A stretch of 64,000 bases of DNA from an uncultured Pelagibacteraceae bacterium (GCA_902588965.1 CACIRD010000003.1:124001-188000), one strand, 5' to 3'. Shown: positions 52,514 to 62,809, counted from the first letter of the stretch. The notes: generated from the sequence alone by a model not told the origin. Made by a program: numbers and translations.

Positions 52514-53251
52514 ATGAAAAATACACTTATAATTATACCATCTAGAATGGCTGCATCTAGGCTGCCAGGAAAACCTTTACTTAAAATTGATGGAAAATCA
52601 ATAATTTCACATGTAGTTACACAAGCTAAAAAATCAGAAATAGGTCAAGTTGTAGTTGCGACAGAGGATATTGAAATTTTTAATGATGTAAAAAGTAATG
52701 GTGGCGATTCAATTATGACTTCAAAAGCAAATAAAACAGGAACAGATAGAATTTGGGAAGCTTATAATAAGCTCAACATTAAGAATGTAGACTTTATAAT
52801 TAATTTACAAGGGGACGAACCATTGATTGATCCAAATGATATTGCCAATTTAGATTTAGCTGTAAAAAAAAATAATTCAGAGATAGGTACATTAGCTGCA
52901 AACATTGATAACAAAAATATATTGCTAAACAAAAATATTGTAAAAGTTGTTACAAAAGAAAATTTGAAAGAGAAAAATTATTCAAGAGCGGAAATTTTTT
53001 TTAGAAAAAGTCAAAAGAATTTTAATAATATTTACCAACATATTGGAATTTATGAATATGAAGTTCAGTGCTTGGAAAAATTTAATAAATTGGAACAGAC
53101 TAAAAATGAAATAGAAAATAGACTGGAGCAACTAAGAGCTCTAGACAACAAGATTAATATTGATGTTATTCTGGCAAAAAACAAAGTTTTAGGTGTAGAT
53201 ACTATGGAAGATTTTATAGAATTAAAAAAAATAATGGAATATAAAACTTAA
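52514..53251 (+). CDS. kdsB: CMP-KDO synthetase (3-deoxy-manno-octulosonate cytidylyltransferase)
   Basis: 245 residues with IIIPSRMAASRLPGKPL, VATEDIEIF, INLQGDEPLIDP and HIGIYEYEVQCLEKF. It activates KDO for LPS. It is followed 1 nt later by pheA. Confidence 0.95.
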   Translation: MKNTLIIIPSRMAASRLPGKPLLKIDGKSIISHVVTQAKKSEIGQVVVATEDIEIFNDVKSNGGDSIMTSKANKTGTDRIWEAYNKLNIKNVDFIINLQGDEPLIDPNDIANLDLAVKKNNSEIGTLAANIDNKNILLNKNIVKVVTKENLKEKNYSRAEIFFRKSQKNFNNIYQHIGIYEYEVQCLEKFNKLEQTKNEIENRLEQLRALDNKINIDVILAKNKVLGVDTMEDFIELKKIMEYKT

Positions 53252-53252
53252 A

Positions 53253-54083
53253 ATGAAAATTTTATACCAAGGTAGCCAAGGAGCTTATTCTCAGCTTGCA
53301 GCTTTAGAAATTTTTCCTAAAGCAGAAACTATTTCTTGTAAAACTTTTGAGGAATGTTTTAAACAATGTTTAGAAAACGAAAATCTCAAAGCAATTATTC
53401 CTGTCGAAAATTCTGTTGCTGGTAGAGTTGCAGATATTCAGCATTTGATGAACAAATATAAACTTCAAATTTATGCAGAACACTTTCATAAAGTTTCACA
53501 TAATTTAATGGTAGTGCCAGGAGTTAAGATAGAAAACTTAAAAAGTGTAAGATCACATTCTCAAGCGATATCTCAATGCCAAGAAATTCTAACCAAAAAT
53601 AATTTAGAACCAATAATAGCTGCTGATACCGCAGGTAGTGCTAAATTTATTAGTGAAAATTTATTAAAAAGCGAAGCTGCAATTGCTTCTAAACTTGCAG
53701 CTGAAATTTATAATCTAGAAATAATTAAAAGTAATATAGAAGACGATAACAAAAATGTAACAAGATTTTTGGTTATGGGAAAAGTAGCCGAGCATCCAGA
53801 ATTTAAAAAAGGCAAATATATTACAAGTTGTATTTTTAAGGTAAAAGACAAACCGGCTGCTCTCTATAAGTGCCTTGGAGGGTTTGCAACTAATGATGTA
53901 AGTTTAAGTAAGTTGGAAAGTTTTTCTGAACAGAGTAGTTTTGAGCAATATTTGTTTTTGTGCGATATTGTTGGTCATATTGAGGATCCAAAAGTCCAAA
54001 AATCTTTGGAAGAACTTGGTTTTCATACCGTAAGCTTAGATATACTGGGAGTTTATGAAGCAAGTAAATTCCGAAATATTTAA
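53253..54083 (+). CDS. pheA: Prephenate dehydratase
   Basis: 276 residues. The N-terminal dehydratase domain has YQGSQGAYSQ, IPVENSVAGRV and the catalytic TRF in KNVTRFLVMG. The C-terminal ACT domain has KDKPAALYKCLGG and KLESF in place of the classic GAL and ESRP phenylalanine motifs, so feedback inhibition may be altered. No chorismate mutase domain is present. Confidence 0.93.
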   Translation: MKILYQGSQGAYSQLAALEIFPKAETISCKTFEECFKQCLENENLKAIIPVENSVAGRVADIQHLMNKYKLQIYAEHFHKVSHNLMVVPGVKIENLKSVRSHSQAISQCQEILTKNNLEPIIAADTAGSAKFISENLLKSEAAIASKLAAEIYNLEIIKSNIEDDNKNVTRFLVMGKVAEHPEFKKGKYITSCIFKVKDKPAALYKCLGGFATNDVSLSKLESFSEQSSFEQYLFLCDIVGHIEDPKVQKSLEELGFHTVSLDILGVYEASKFRNI

Positions 54084-54097
54084 TTTTTTACATCTTA

Positions 54098-54127
54098 TTG
54101 TGTAATAAAAATTAATACTGATATAAT
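54098..54127 (+). promoter_or_regulatory. Predicted promoter of the 4.5S RNA gene
   Basis: TTGTGT, 18 bp, then a perfect TATAAT at 54122. The RNA begins at GGAGG 7 nt downstream, as expected of a start site. Confidence 0.6.
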
Positions 54128-54133
54128 ACTATT

Positions 54134-54217
54134 GGAGGCTAGAGGTGGATTCTGCTTGAACCCGATCAGATCTTAACGGAAGCAGTCGTAAAGACAGATT
54201 TTCAGGTTCTAGTCTCC
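54134..54217 (+). ncRNA. ffs: Signal recognition particle 4.5S RNA
   Basis: About 84 nt. The ends pair (GGAGGCTAGA with TCTAGTCTCC), and the universally conserved Ffh-binding part is present as GATCAG...ACGGAAGCAG. It lies directly before dnaX, a standard alphaproteobacterial place. It guides membrane proteins co-translationally with Ffh and FtsY. Confidence 0.92.
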
Positions 54218-54226
54218 TGAATATAA

Positions 54227-55903
54227 ATGATGAAAAATTCTAAAGTGTTGGCATTAAAATACAGGCCCGTTGTTTTTGAGGACTTGATAGGTCAGAAAAT
54301 AATTACCGATACAATCGTTAACTCTATAAAAGAGAAAAAAATACCCAATGCCTATCTTTTTACAGGAATTAGAGGAGTTGGAAAAACCACCTTTGCCAGA
54401 CTGATTGCCAAAGGCTTAAATTGTTTAAACGGAATAGAAAATTTGTGTAATGAAAGTTTATGTGAAAACTGTAAGTCAATTTCAAATTCTAATCATATAG
54501 ACATTTTGGAAATGGATGCTGCCAGCAAAACAGGGGTTGAAGATGTAAGGGAGTTAATAGAATTTTCAAGATACGGACCAAGTATTGCAAAGTATAAAAT
54601 TTATATAATAGACGAGGTCCATATGTTGAGCAAGCAAGCTTTCAATGCTCTTTTAAAAACTTTAGAAGAACCACCACAATATGAAAATGGTGGTGGTTTA
54701 AAATTTATTTTTGCAACAACAGAAATAAAAAAAATTCCAATAACAGTTGTTTCAAGATGTCAAAGATTTGATCTCCCAAGAGTAAAATCTGATGAACTGT
54801 TTAGCTACATAAAAGAAATAAAGGACAAAGAAAATGGAAATATATCAGATGATGCTTTAAAATTAATAGTTAAGATATCTGAGGGTTCTGTAAGAGATGC
54901 GCTTTCTTTATTAGATAGAGCTATTTTATCTACGGAAAAAAATAAAGAAATGGATCTTAAGGGAGCGCAAAAAATATTTGGGTATTTTGATAAGTCTCAA
55001 CTTATTGATCTTTTTTCTTTTTTATTTGAAGGAGATGAGGAAAAAGTTTTAGATATATATAGAAATATTTACTATCAAGGCATAGAGCCAAAAATATTTT
55101 TAAACGATTTTTTAGAAATATTGTATTACTTTAAAAATATTGATTTTCTTAAAATTGAAAGTACAAATTTTTCATTAAATGATGAACAGTTCAATAAAAT
55201 AAAAAATTTAGTAAAAAATGTTGATAATCAAACATTAATTTTGTTTTGGCAATTTACAATAAATACACTAGACGAAATGAATATTGTAACAAATCAAAGT
55301 TTATCTATAGAGATGTTTTTAGTAAGAATAATGCATCTTAAAAGTATTTCAAATTCTTCAAAAATTAAAAATGATAACAATGTAAATATTTCAAAAACAA
55401 ACCCAAGTGATGAAAAATTAAATAAAAATGCAAGTAATTACTCTTATTTAAATAATAAAACTATTGATCAAATAAAAAATATCGTCCAAGAAAAAAATAT
55501 TAAACAAAATATTGAGATCGAAGACTCTAAGAAAGAGCAATTTAGTATTAAATCATTAGACGAACTTATTGAGCTCTGTAATACTAAAAAAGAAATTCAT
55601 CTAAAATATGAACTTGAAAGAAACGTAAACCTAGTAAGTTTTGAAAATGGAAGAATAGAAATTTCATTTAATGAGGATCTAGATAAGGAATTTATTAAAA
55701 ATTTATCAAATAGATTATTTGAATGGACAAATAAAAGATGGATAATAACACTATCAAAAAAAACAGGCAATATTTCTAAGAAAGATTTTATTAAAAAAAA
55801 TAAAAAACAAGATTTAGAGGATGCAAAAAATACAAATGTTTATAAAAAAATTGTTGAAGTATTTTCTGATGCAGAACTAATTAATGTAGAAAAAGAGGAG
55901 TAA
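54227..55903 (+). CDS. dnaX: DNA polymerase III subunits gamma/tau
   Basis: 558 residues, AAA+ clamp loader: LIGQKIITDTIVNSI, Walker A FTGIRGVGKTTFARLIAKGL, four-Cys zinc region (CLNG...LCENC), Walker B IIDEVHML and sensor TTEIKKIPITVVSRCQRF. A long charged linker and C-terminal tau-like part follow. The start could be the second of two adjacent ATGs. Confidence 0.95.
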   Translation: MMKNSKVLALKYRPVVFEDLIGQKIITDTIVNSIKEKKIPNAYLFTGIRGVGKTTFARLIAKGLNCLNGIENLCNESLCENCKSISNSNHIDILEMDAASKTGVEDVRELIEFSRYGPSIAKYKIYIIDEVHMLSKQAFNALLKTLEEPPQYENGGGLKFIFATTEIKKIPITVVSRCQRFDLPRVKSDELFSYIKEIKDKENGNISDDALKLIVKISEGSVRDALSLLDRAILSTEKNKEMDLKGAQKIFGYFDKSQLIDLFSFLFEGDEEKVLDIYRNIYYQGIEPKIFLNDFLEILYYFKNIDFLKIESTNFSLNDEQFNKIKNLVKNVDNQTLILFWQFTINTLDEMNIVTNQSLSIEMFLVRIMHLKSISNSSKIKNDNNVNISKTNPSDEKLNKNASNYSYLNNKTIDQIKNIVQEKNIKQNIEIEDSKKEQFSIKSLDELIELCNTKKEIHLKYELERNVNLVSFENGRIEISFNEDLDKEFIKNLSNRLFEWTNKRWIITLSKKTGNISKKDFIKKNKKQDLEDAKNTNVYKKIVEVFSDAELINVEKEE

Positions 55904-55906
55904 AAG

Positions 55907-56224
55907 GTGAACGACTTATCCAAAATATTAAATAAAGCAAAAGAACTCGAAGGAAAAATGAAGGAAAGCCAAGAAAAAATTAAAAATATTATTGTTGAAG
56001 GAGTCTCAGGATCAAATTCTGTTAAAGTAACCTTAAATGGTAATGGAGAAATGTTAAAAATTGATATTTCTCCAGAAATTTTTAAGGAAGAAAAGTCAAT
56101 TTTAGAAGATTTAATTGTGGCAGCATATAATAATGCAAAAGAGCAACTTAAATCCAAAACTTCAGAAGAAATATCCAAAGCAACAAATGGTTTTGGTATA
56201 CCAGGTTTTAAGTGGCCTTTATAG
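55907..56224 (+). CDS. ybaB: YbaB/EbfC nucleoid-associated protein
   Basis: 105 residues starting at GTG, 3 nt after dnaX. The KMKESQEKIKNIIVEGVSG helix-turn and DLIVAAYNNAKEQLKSKTSE helix are typical. It binds DNA as a dimer. It lies between dnaX and recR as usual. Confidence 0.93.
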   Translation: MNDLSKILNKAKELEGKMKESQEKIKNIIVEGVSGSNSVKVTLNGNGEMLKIDISPEIFKEEKSILEDLIVAAYNNAKEQLKSKTSEEISKATNGFGIPGFKWPL

Positions 56225-56228
56225 TTTT

Positions 56229-56837
56229 ATGGAAAGTATAAACGAGATTGATGAATTAGTTAAAATAATTTCTAGACTTCCAGGACTTGGCCCAAAATCA
56301 GCAAAAAGAATTATACTTAAATTGATAAATAATAGAGATGAATTGATGAAGCCAATGACAAAAGTTTTGGGCGAAGTTTATAAAAATATTTCAAGATGTA
56401 ATTTATGTGGATCTCTAAGGTCAAATGATAATTGTAAAAATTGTAGTTTTTCCTCAAAAAAATCAAAAAAAATATGTGTAGTAGAAAATATTGCAGATCA
56501 ATGGAGTATTGAAAATTCAAATATTTTTGATGGATATTTTCATATTCTAGGCGGAACAGTTAACTCTTCTGGTCAAAGAAAAGAGGATTTGTTAATTAAT
56601 GCATTGGTTGCAAGAGTAAAAAAAGATAATATTGAAGAAGTTATAATTGCAACAAGTGCAACTGTTGAGGGTCAAACAACGGCTTATTATATTCAGGAAA
56701 GTTTAAAAGAAATAGGTGTAAAAATTTCAAAACTTGCACAAGGACTTCCTATTGGGGGTGAGATAGAAAGTTTAGATGATGGAACTTTATTTTCCGCATT
56801 CAAGAATAGGACTGGACTAAATTCAGAGTCAGACTGA
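56229..56837 (+). CDS. recR: Recombination protein RecR
   Basis: 202 residues from MESINEIDELVKII; the track ORF starts 38 codons early inside ybaB. It has the helix-hairpin-helix ISRLPGLGPKSAKRI, a zinc finger with CNLCGSL and CKNC, and a Toprim domain (CVVENIADQW, YHILGGT). It works with RecO/RecF in gap repair. It overlaps glcB by 9 nt in convergent orientation. Confidence 0.95.
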   Translation: MESINEIDELVKIISRLPGLGPKSAKRIILKLINNRDELMKPMTKVLGEVYKNISRCNLCGSLRSNDNCKNCSFSSKKSKKICVVENIADQWSIENSNIFDGYFHILGGTVNSSGQRKEDLLINALVARVKKDNIEEVIIATSATVEGQTTAYYIQESLKEIGVKISKLAQGLPIGGEIESLDDGTLFSAFKNRTGLNSESD

Positions 56838-58988
56838 TTTTTTAATATGCCTATTAAAATGGAGCAATGGCTCGGTATAACCAGAGGGTTGAAACTTTCC
56901 GTGAAAAACTAAATCACACGCAGCCTTGAAAGCAATAGATTTATCAAAGTTTGGTGACATATTTGTATAGTTAGGATCAGAGATATTTTGTCTATCAACA
57001 ATTTTTGCCATTTTTTTTAATATTTCTAAAACCTGTTTTTTTGTACAAATACCGTGATAAATCCAGTTAGCGATATGTTGGGATGATATTCTTAAAGTTG
57101 CTCTGTCTTCCATTAAACCAATATCATTTAAGTCGGGTACTTTAGAGCACCCAATTCCTTGATCAATCCAACGTACAACATAGCCTAATATTGTTTGTGC
57201 AGAATTTGATATCTCATGATTAATTTCATTTAAAGACCATTTGGGGTTTTTTATGGTAGGAATAGTCAAAAGATCAGAAAGTTTTGCTGCTTTTCTTTTT
57301 TTTAATTCTTTATGCTTGTTAAAAATATTTATCTCATGATAATGAAGGGCATGTAGCGAAGCCGCAGTTGGCGATGGAACCCATGCACAATTTGCTCCAG
57401 CTTTTAAATGTTCTATTTTTTGCTCCATCATTTTTGACATTAGGTCTGGCATAGCCCACATTCCTTTTCCAATTTGAGCTTTTCCAGAAAATCCACATTC
57501 TAAACCAATATCAACATTGTTATTTTCGTAGGCAGAAATCCATTTTGAAGTTTTCATATCTCCTTTTTTTATCATTGTGCCCGCCTCCATGGAGGTATGC
57601 ATTTCATCGCCGGTTCTATCCAAAAAACCAGTATTAATAAAAAAAACTCTTTTACTAAGGGATCTTATACATTCTTTAAGATTTGTAGATGTTCTTCTTT
57701 CTTCGTCCATTATTCCAATCTTACAAGTATATTTCTTTAATTTTAAAACTTCTTCTACTTTAGAAAAAATTAAATCTGTGAAGGCAGCCTCATCTGGACC
57801 ATGCATTTTCGGCTTCACAATGTAGACAGAACCAGTCCTAGAATTTTTTTTCCCATTTAAGTCGTATATTGATGCAGCTGTTGTAATAAATGCATCCATT
57901 ATTCCCTCGGGAATTTCAGATCCGTCCTTTAATGTTATAGAAGGATTTTGCATTAGGTGACCAACATTTCGAACTAATAATAAACTTCTTCCGTGAAGTT
58001 TTTCTTTTCTTCCATCTGGCGTGTAATAGCTTCTATCAGGATTTAGCTTTCTAATATATTTTTTTCCTTTTTTTTCAAATTTTGAAACAAGGTCACCTTT
58101 CATTAATTCAAGCCAATTTCTATAACAATTTACTTTATCTTCAGCATCCACTGCGGCCACACTATCTTCATTATCACAAATTGTGGTAATCGCAGATTCA
58201 ATAATAATATCACTTATACCTGCTGCATCATTTTTAGCACTAAATGCATTCGGATTTATAATAATTTCAATATGTAGGTTATTATTTTTTAAAATTATAG
58301 CTGATGGAGTTTCTGGATTATTACGATAACCAATAAATTTATAGTTATCTTTTAAAAAAAACTTTTCATCATTTTTAAATAATGTCAGTTTATTGTTTAT
58401 TACTTTTAAGCTAGTTATTTTAATCCAACTTAAATTTTTGATTTCAAAATGTTTATCTAAAAATTTTCTACAATATCTTATTACTTGCGTTCCTCTAATT
58501 GGATCATATCTTTCCGCTCCTGTTTCTTCAGACTCGATGATATCTGTTCCATAAAGACTATCGTATAAGCTTACCCATCTTGCGTTTGCAGCATTTAATG
58601 CGTATCTCGCGTTCATAATTGGCACTACAAGTTGTGGCCCAGCTATTTGAGAAATTTCTTCATCAATATTATTTGTATCAATTTTGAAATTTGGTCCTAC
58701 ATTTTTTAAATATCCAATTTTTTTTAAAAATTTGATATATTCTTTCAAATTAATCTTCCCCCCCTTTCTTTCCATATGCCAATAATCAATTTGTTTTTGA
58801 AGTTTTTCACGAATATCTAATAGATCTTTATTCTTCGGGCTCAGATCATGAACAGCTTTATCGAAACCACTCCAAAACTCATTTTTACTTAATTTAGTTC
58901 CAGGAAGAAGTTCCTCATTAATAAAATCATATAAGACCTTTGAAACTGAAAGATTTTTTATTTTGATATATTCTTCTTTTTTTTTCAT
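56829..58988 (-). CDS. glcB: Malate synthase G
   Basis: 719 residues, the usual G-type length. Visible are KPKMHGPDEAAFTDLIFSKVEEVL, IGIMDEERRTSTNLKECI and LECGFSGKAQIGKGMWA. It condenses glyoxylate with acetyl-CoA. The 94-nt spacer to accA is too short for the tandem glycine riboswitch reported upstream of glcB in other SAR11. Confidence 0.96.
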   Translation of the reverse strand: MKKKEEYIKIKNLSVSKVLYDFINEELLPGTKLSKNEFWSGFDKAVHDLSPKNKDLLDIREKLQKQIDYWHMERKGGKINLKEYIKFLKKIGYLKNVGPNFKIDTNNIDEEISQIAGPQLVVPIMNARYALNAANARWVSLYDSLYGTDIIESEETGAERYDPIRGTQVIRYCRKFLDKHFEIKNLSWIKITSLKVINNKLTLFKNDEKFFLKDNYKFIGYRNNPETPSAIILKNNNLHIEIIINPNAFSAKNDAAGISDIIIESAITTICDNEDSVAAVDAEDKVNCYRNWLELMKGDLVSKFEKKGKKYIRKLNPDRSYYTPDGRKEKLHGRSLLLVRNVGHLMQNPSITLKDGSEIPEGIMDAFITTAASIYDLNGKKNSRTGSVYIVKPKMHGPDEAAFTDLIFSKVEEVLKLKKYTCKIGIMDEERRTSTNLKECIRSLSKRVFFINTGFLDRTGDEMHTSMEAGTMIKKGDMKTSKWISAYENNNVDIGLECGFSGKAQIGKGMWAMPDLMSKMMEQKIEHLKAGANCAWVPSPTAASLHALHYHEINIFNKHKELKKRKAAKLSDLLTIPTIKNPKWSLNEINHEISNSAQTILGYVVRWIDQGIGCSKVPDLNDIGLMEDRATLRISSQHIANWIYHGICTKKQVLEILKKMAKIVDRQNISDPNYTNMSPNFDKSIAFKAACDLVFHGKFQPSGYTEPLLHFNRHIKKSV

Positions 58989-59082
58989 TAAAATATCATA
59001 GTTTTATGTGTCAAATTGCTTTTTTTTTAATTTCACCATTTTATTGCCTATTTTAAATTGATAAACAACTATATTGAATATT

Positions 59083-60186
59083 ATGAAAAACTACCTAAAC
59101 TTTGAATTAGACGTAAAAGACCTTGAAAATGAATTGGAAAACTTAAAAGATCCATTTAACAAAGATGGATTATCTGAGGTTAATACTAATAAAATATCAT
59201 CATTACAGACTGAAATTGATGCAAAATTAAAAAAAATTTACTCAAATCTTGATCCCTGGCAAAAAACAATGGTTGCTAGACATGAAGATCGACCAAAATC
59301 AAAATTTTTTATTGAAAACTTATTTAGTGATTTCGTACCTTTATCTGGCGACCGTCACTACGGCGAAGATAAATCTGTGATAACCGGTTTTGCAAAGTTT
59401 AATAATCAATCAGTTCTAGTTATTGGGCAAGAAAAAGGAGAAGATCTAGAAACAAGAATTGAGAGAAATTTTGGCATGATGAGACCCGAGGGATATAGAA
59501 AAACTATAAGACTCATGAAACTTGCAGAAAAATTCAACTTACCTATTATTATATTTGTTGATACTCCAGGAGCCTACCCAGGAGTTGGTGCAGAAGAAAG
59601 GGGCCAGGCAGAAGCTATAGCAAGATCAATTGAATGTAGCATGGAATTAAAAGTCCCAACTATTTCAATTATAATTGGTGAAGGTGGTTCTGGAGGAGCA
59701 ATAGCTTTAGCATCGTCTAGCAAAGTTTTAATGTTAGAAAATGCAATATATTCTGTTATTTCGCCTGAAGGATGTGCCACAATACTTTGGAGAGATCCTA
59801 AAAAAACTCTCGAAGCTGCAACAGCAATGAAACTTTCATCAAAAGATTTACTAAATTTGAAAATCATCGATGAGATAATTTTAGAACCTTTGGGCGGTGC
59901 CCACAGAGATAAAAATGCTATTCTTGATACGGTAAGATCATCAATAGAAAAAAATTTAAATGAATTTAAAAACCTATCAAAACAAGAAATTTTTGATAAA
60001 AGAAAACAAAAATTTTTGTCTATAGGAAGAACAGGAGGATTTACAAAAAGTTCTGAAGTGAAAGATAATTTATCACTTAAAAGCAATATTTTTATGGATT
60101 TATTTAATAAATCTAAACAATATAAAAATTATTCATATGCAGTAGCAATAATATTTATTATAGTTTTGGGTATAATTTTAATTTAA
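59083..60186 (+). CDS. accA: Acetyl-CoA carboxylase carboxyltransferase alpha subunit
   Basis: 367 residues from MKNYLNFELDVKDLE (a TTG start 3 codons upstream is less likely). The core has RNFGMMRPEGYRKTIRLM, FVDTPGAYPGVGAEERGQ and GEGGSGGAIALA. The C-terminus adds about 45 residues ending in a clear transmembrane helix (YSYAVAIIFIIVLGIILI), which ordinary AccA lacks. It overlaps secA by 4 nt. Confidence 0.94.
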   Translation: MKNYLNFELDVKDLENELENLKDPFNKDGLSEVNTNKISSLQTEIDAKLKKIYSNLDPWQKTMVARHEDRPKSKFFIENLFSDFVPLSGDRHYGEDKSVITGFAKFNNQSVLVIGQEKGEDLETRIERNFGMMRPEGYRKTIRLMKLAEKFNLPIIIFVDTPGAYPGVGAEERGQAEAIARSIECSMELKVPTISIIIGEGGSGGAIALASSSKVLMLENAIYSVISPEGCATILWRDPKKTLEAATAMKLSSKDLLNLKIIDEIILEPLGGAHRDKNAILDTVRSSIEKNLNEFKNLSKQEIFDKRKQKFLSIGRTGGFTKSSEVKDNLSLKSNIFMDLFNKSKQYKNYSYAVAIIFIIVLGIILI

Positions 60187-62732
60187 AATCTACCGCAACA
60201 GTGTTTGTATTTCTTTTTTGAACCACAAAAACATGGTTCATTTCTGCTCATTTTTTTTCCAATATATTTTGGATCTATCTTTGGTTTTTCATTTTCTTCT
60301 TTGTTATCTTCAGATATTTTTTCAACAATTGTTAAATTCAAAAGTATAGTTATTAGGTCAAACTTAAGTTTATTTAATAAGTTTTCAAATAATGTAAATG
60401 CCTCCTTTTTATACTCAACCAAAGGATCTCTTTGACCATAAGATCTTAATCCAATTACTTGTCTTAATTGTTCCAAATATTGTATGTGTAATTTCCAATT
60501 AAGGTCAATTGATTGCAAAAAAATTCTTTTCTCGATCTCTCTAGATCTTTCATCACCTAAAATATTTATTCTATTACTTCTCTTCTCTTTAAATTTATTT
60601 TGAATTATTTTTTTAAAATCAGTATCGTTCTTATTAACCATTTCCTCTATTTCATTATCTAAAAAACTTTTTCCTAGCACTGATTTAATTTGTGAGGAAA
60701 ATTCTCTTATTTTTTGAGAATTGGCAAGGTTATTTTTATTTCTGATTAAATCATTTAATATTTCGTCTAAAAAATTATCGCAATACTCAAAAATTTTTTT
60801 TGTTTCAATAATGTTTTTTCTTTGACTAAAAATTACATGTCTTTGGTCATTTAGAACATTATCAAATTTCAATAATGTTTTTCTAATATCAAAGTTTCTT
60901 GCCTCCACTTTTTGTTGAGCTCTTTCTAAGGCTTTGTTAATCCAAGGATGATCAATACTTTCCCCATCTTTTAAACCAAGTTTTTCAAGTATATTATTCA
61001 TGGATTCTGAACCAAATATCCTCATCAAATCGTCCTCTAAACTTACATAAAAAATTGAATTTCCCTCATCCCCTTGTCTTCCAGATCTTCCCCTAGCCTG
61101 GTTATCAACACGTCTAGACTCCATTCTTTCTGTTCCGATGACAAAAAGACCACCTAAAGCTTTTATTTTTTCTTTTTGAATTTTTAATTGATCTTCATTT
61201 ATACTACCTTTTTTACCTCCTAGCTGAATATCAACACCCCTTCCGGATATGCTAGTAGTAATTATAACCGAATTTAGCTTACCAGCATTAGCAATTATTT
61301 CTGCTTCCTGTTCATGATTTTTTGCATTTAAAATTGTATGTGGAATTTTAGATTTTTTTAATAGATTTGAATATAATTCAGATTTGTTAATACTAGAAGT
61401 AAAAACAAGCATTGGCTGGCCATTTTTATAACACTCTGAAATTTTTTTTATAATTGCTTCATTTTTTTCATTTTCAGTCCTAAATATTTGATCATTCCAA
61501 TCTTTTCTTATCATTTTTTTATTTGTTGGAATTACAGTAACTTCTAGATTATATATTTCATGAAATTCCTCAGCCTCGGTTAAGGCAGTACCAGTACAAC
61601 CAGACAATTTTTTGTATAATTTAAAGTAGTTTTGGTAAGTAATTGATGCCAAAGTTTGATTTTCAACTTGGATTTCAATTTTCTCCTTTGCTTCTAGCGC
61701 TTGATGCAATCCATCACCATATCTTCTTCCTTCAAGTATTCTACCTGTTAGTTCATCAATAATTTTAAGATGACCATCTCTCACGATATAATCTTTACCT
61801 TTTTGAAATAAATGATTAGCCCTTAAAGATTGATTTACATGATGGACAAGAGATAGGTTTGCTGGATCATAAAAATTATTATTTTTAAGAATTCCAGCAA
61901 CTGTAAATATTTTTTCAACATTTGAAATTCCATCATTAGTCAAATAAATATTCTTATCTTTTTCATCGATTTCATAATCTGATTTATTTAATTTTTTTAT
62001 AAGTTTATCAATTGCATTATATTGACCAGCTTTATCTTCTGCAGCTCCAGAAATTACAAGAGGCGTTCTTGCTTCATCAATCAAGCAAGAATCTATTTCA
62101 TCTACAATTGCAAACTTATATTTCCTCTGTACCAACTCATTAAGAGAAAATTTCATGTTATCTCTTAAATAATCAAATCCCAACTCACTATTAGTTGCAT
62201 AAGTAATATCGCATGAATAATTTTCTTTTCTCTCACTATCGCTTTGATCATTATTAATAAAGCCAGATGTTAATCCTAAAAAATTATATATAACGCCCAT
62301 TTCAGTACAATCTCTTTTAGCCAAATAATCATTTACAGTTACTATATGGACGCCTTCTTCATTAAGAGCATTTAGATAAGCAGCAAGCGCAATAGTAAGT
62401 GTTTTACCCTCTCCAGTTTTCATCTCAGCAATATTGCCATTGTGCAAAACAACCCCACCCATTATTTGAACATCAAAATGTCTTTCATTTCTTGTTCGTT
62501 TTGATGCTTCTCTAACTAACGCGAAAGCCTCTGGTAGTATACTATCTAGAGAATCTCCATTTTTTAATTTATTTTTAAGTTCATTAGTTTTTTTTGGAAA
62601 CTCATCATCTCTTAGCTTTAAGACTTTATCTTCAAAGGCATTTACTGCATTAACTAATTTTTGGAGGTTATCTAAATCTCTTTGATTTCTGGACTTAATA
62701 AGCTTTGAAAAGATTTTTAAAGGATTTAGCAT
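60183..62732 (-). CDS. secA: Preprotein translocase ATPase SecA
   Basis: 849 residues, with Walker A MKTGEGKTL, the DEAD-like VDEIDSCLIDEARTPLVISG, motif VI-like GRSGRQGDEG and the C-terminal zinc domain PCFCGSKKKYKHCCG. It drives post-translational export through SecYEG. Divergent from argJ with 77 nt between starts. Confidence 0.97.
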   Translation of the reverse strand: MLNPLKIFSKLIKSRNQRDLDNLQKLVNAVNAFEDKVLKLRDDEFPKKTNELKNKLKNGDSLDSILPEAFALVREASKRTRNERHFDVQIMGGVVLHNGNIAEMKTGEGKTLTIALAAYLNALNEEGVHIVTVNDYLAKRDCTEMGVIYNFLGLTSGFINNDQSDSERKENYSCDITYATNSELGFDYLRDNMKFSLNELVQRKYKFAIVDEIDSCLIDEARTPLVISGAAEDKAGQYNAIDKLIKKLNKSDYEIDEKDKNIYLTNDGISNVEKIFTVAGILKNNNFYDPANLSLVHHVNQSLRANHLFQKGKDYIVRDGHLKIIDELTGRILEGRRYGDGLHQALEAKEKIEIQVENQTLASITYQNYFKLYKKLSGCTGTALTEAEEFHEIYNLEVTVIPTNKKMIRKDWNDQIFRTENEKNEAIIKKISECYKNGQPMLVFTSSINKSELYSNLLKKSKIPHTILNAKNHEQEAEIIANAGKLNSVIITTSISGRGVDIQLGGKKGSINEDQLKIQKEKIKALGGLFVIGTERMESRRVDNQARGRSGRQGDEGNSIFYVSLEDDLMRIFGSESMNNILEKLGLKDGESIDHPWINKALERAQQKVEARNFDIRKTLLKFDNVLNDQRHVIFSQRKNIIETKKIFEYCDNFLDEILNDLIRNKNNLANSQKIREFSSQIKSVLGKSFLDNEIEEMVNKNDTDFKKIIQNKFKEKRSNRINILGDERSREIEKRIFLQSIDLNWKLHIQYLEQLRQVIGLRSYGQRDPLVEYKKEAFTLFENLLNKLKFDLITILLNLTIVEKISEDNKEENEKPKIDPKYIGKKMSRNEPCFCGSKKKYKHCCGRF

Positions 62733-62809
62733 TTAGTTTTATTTTTGGTATATAATTAAATTATATCTATTAATATAGGAATAAAATATTTTATTTAAAT
62801 AGCATGGTT

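Noticed and set aside
56115-56228. Longer recR start
   Set aside because: The extra 38 codons lie within ybaB in another frame; MESINEIDELVKII is the family start.
58989-59082. Search for a tandem glycine riboswitch upstream of glcB
   Set aside because: The spacer is only 94 nt and shows no aptamer-like conserved blocks.
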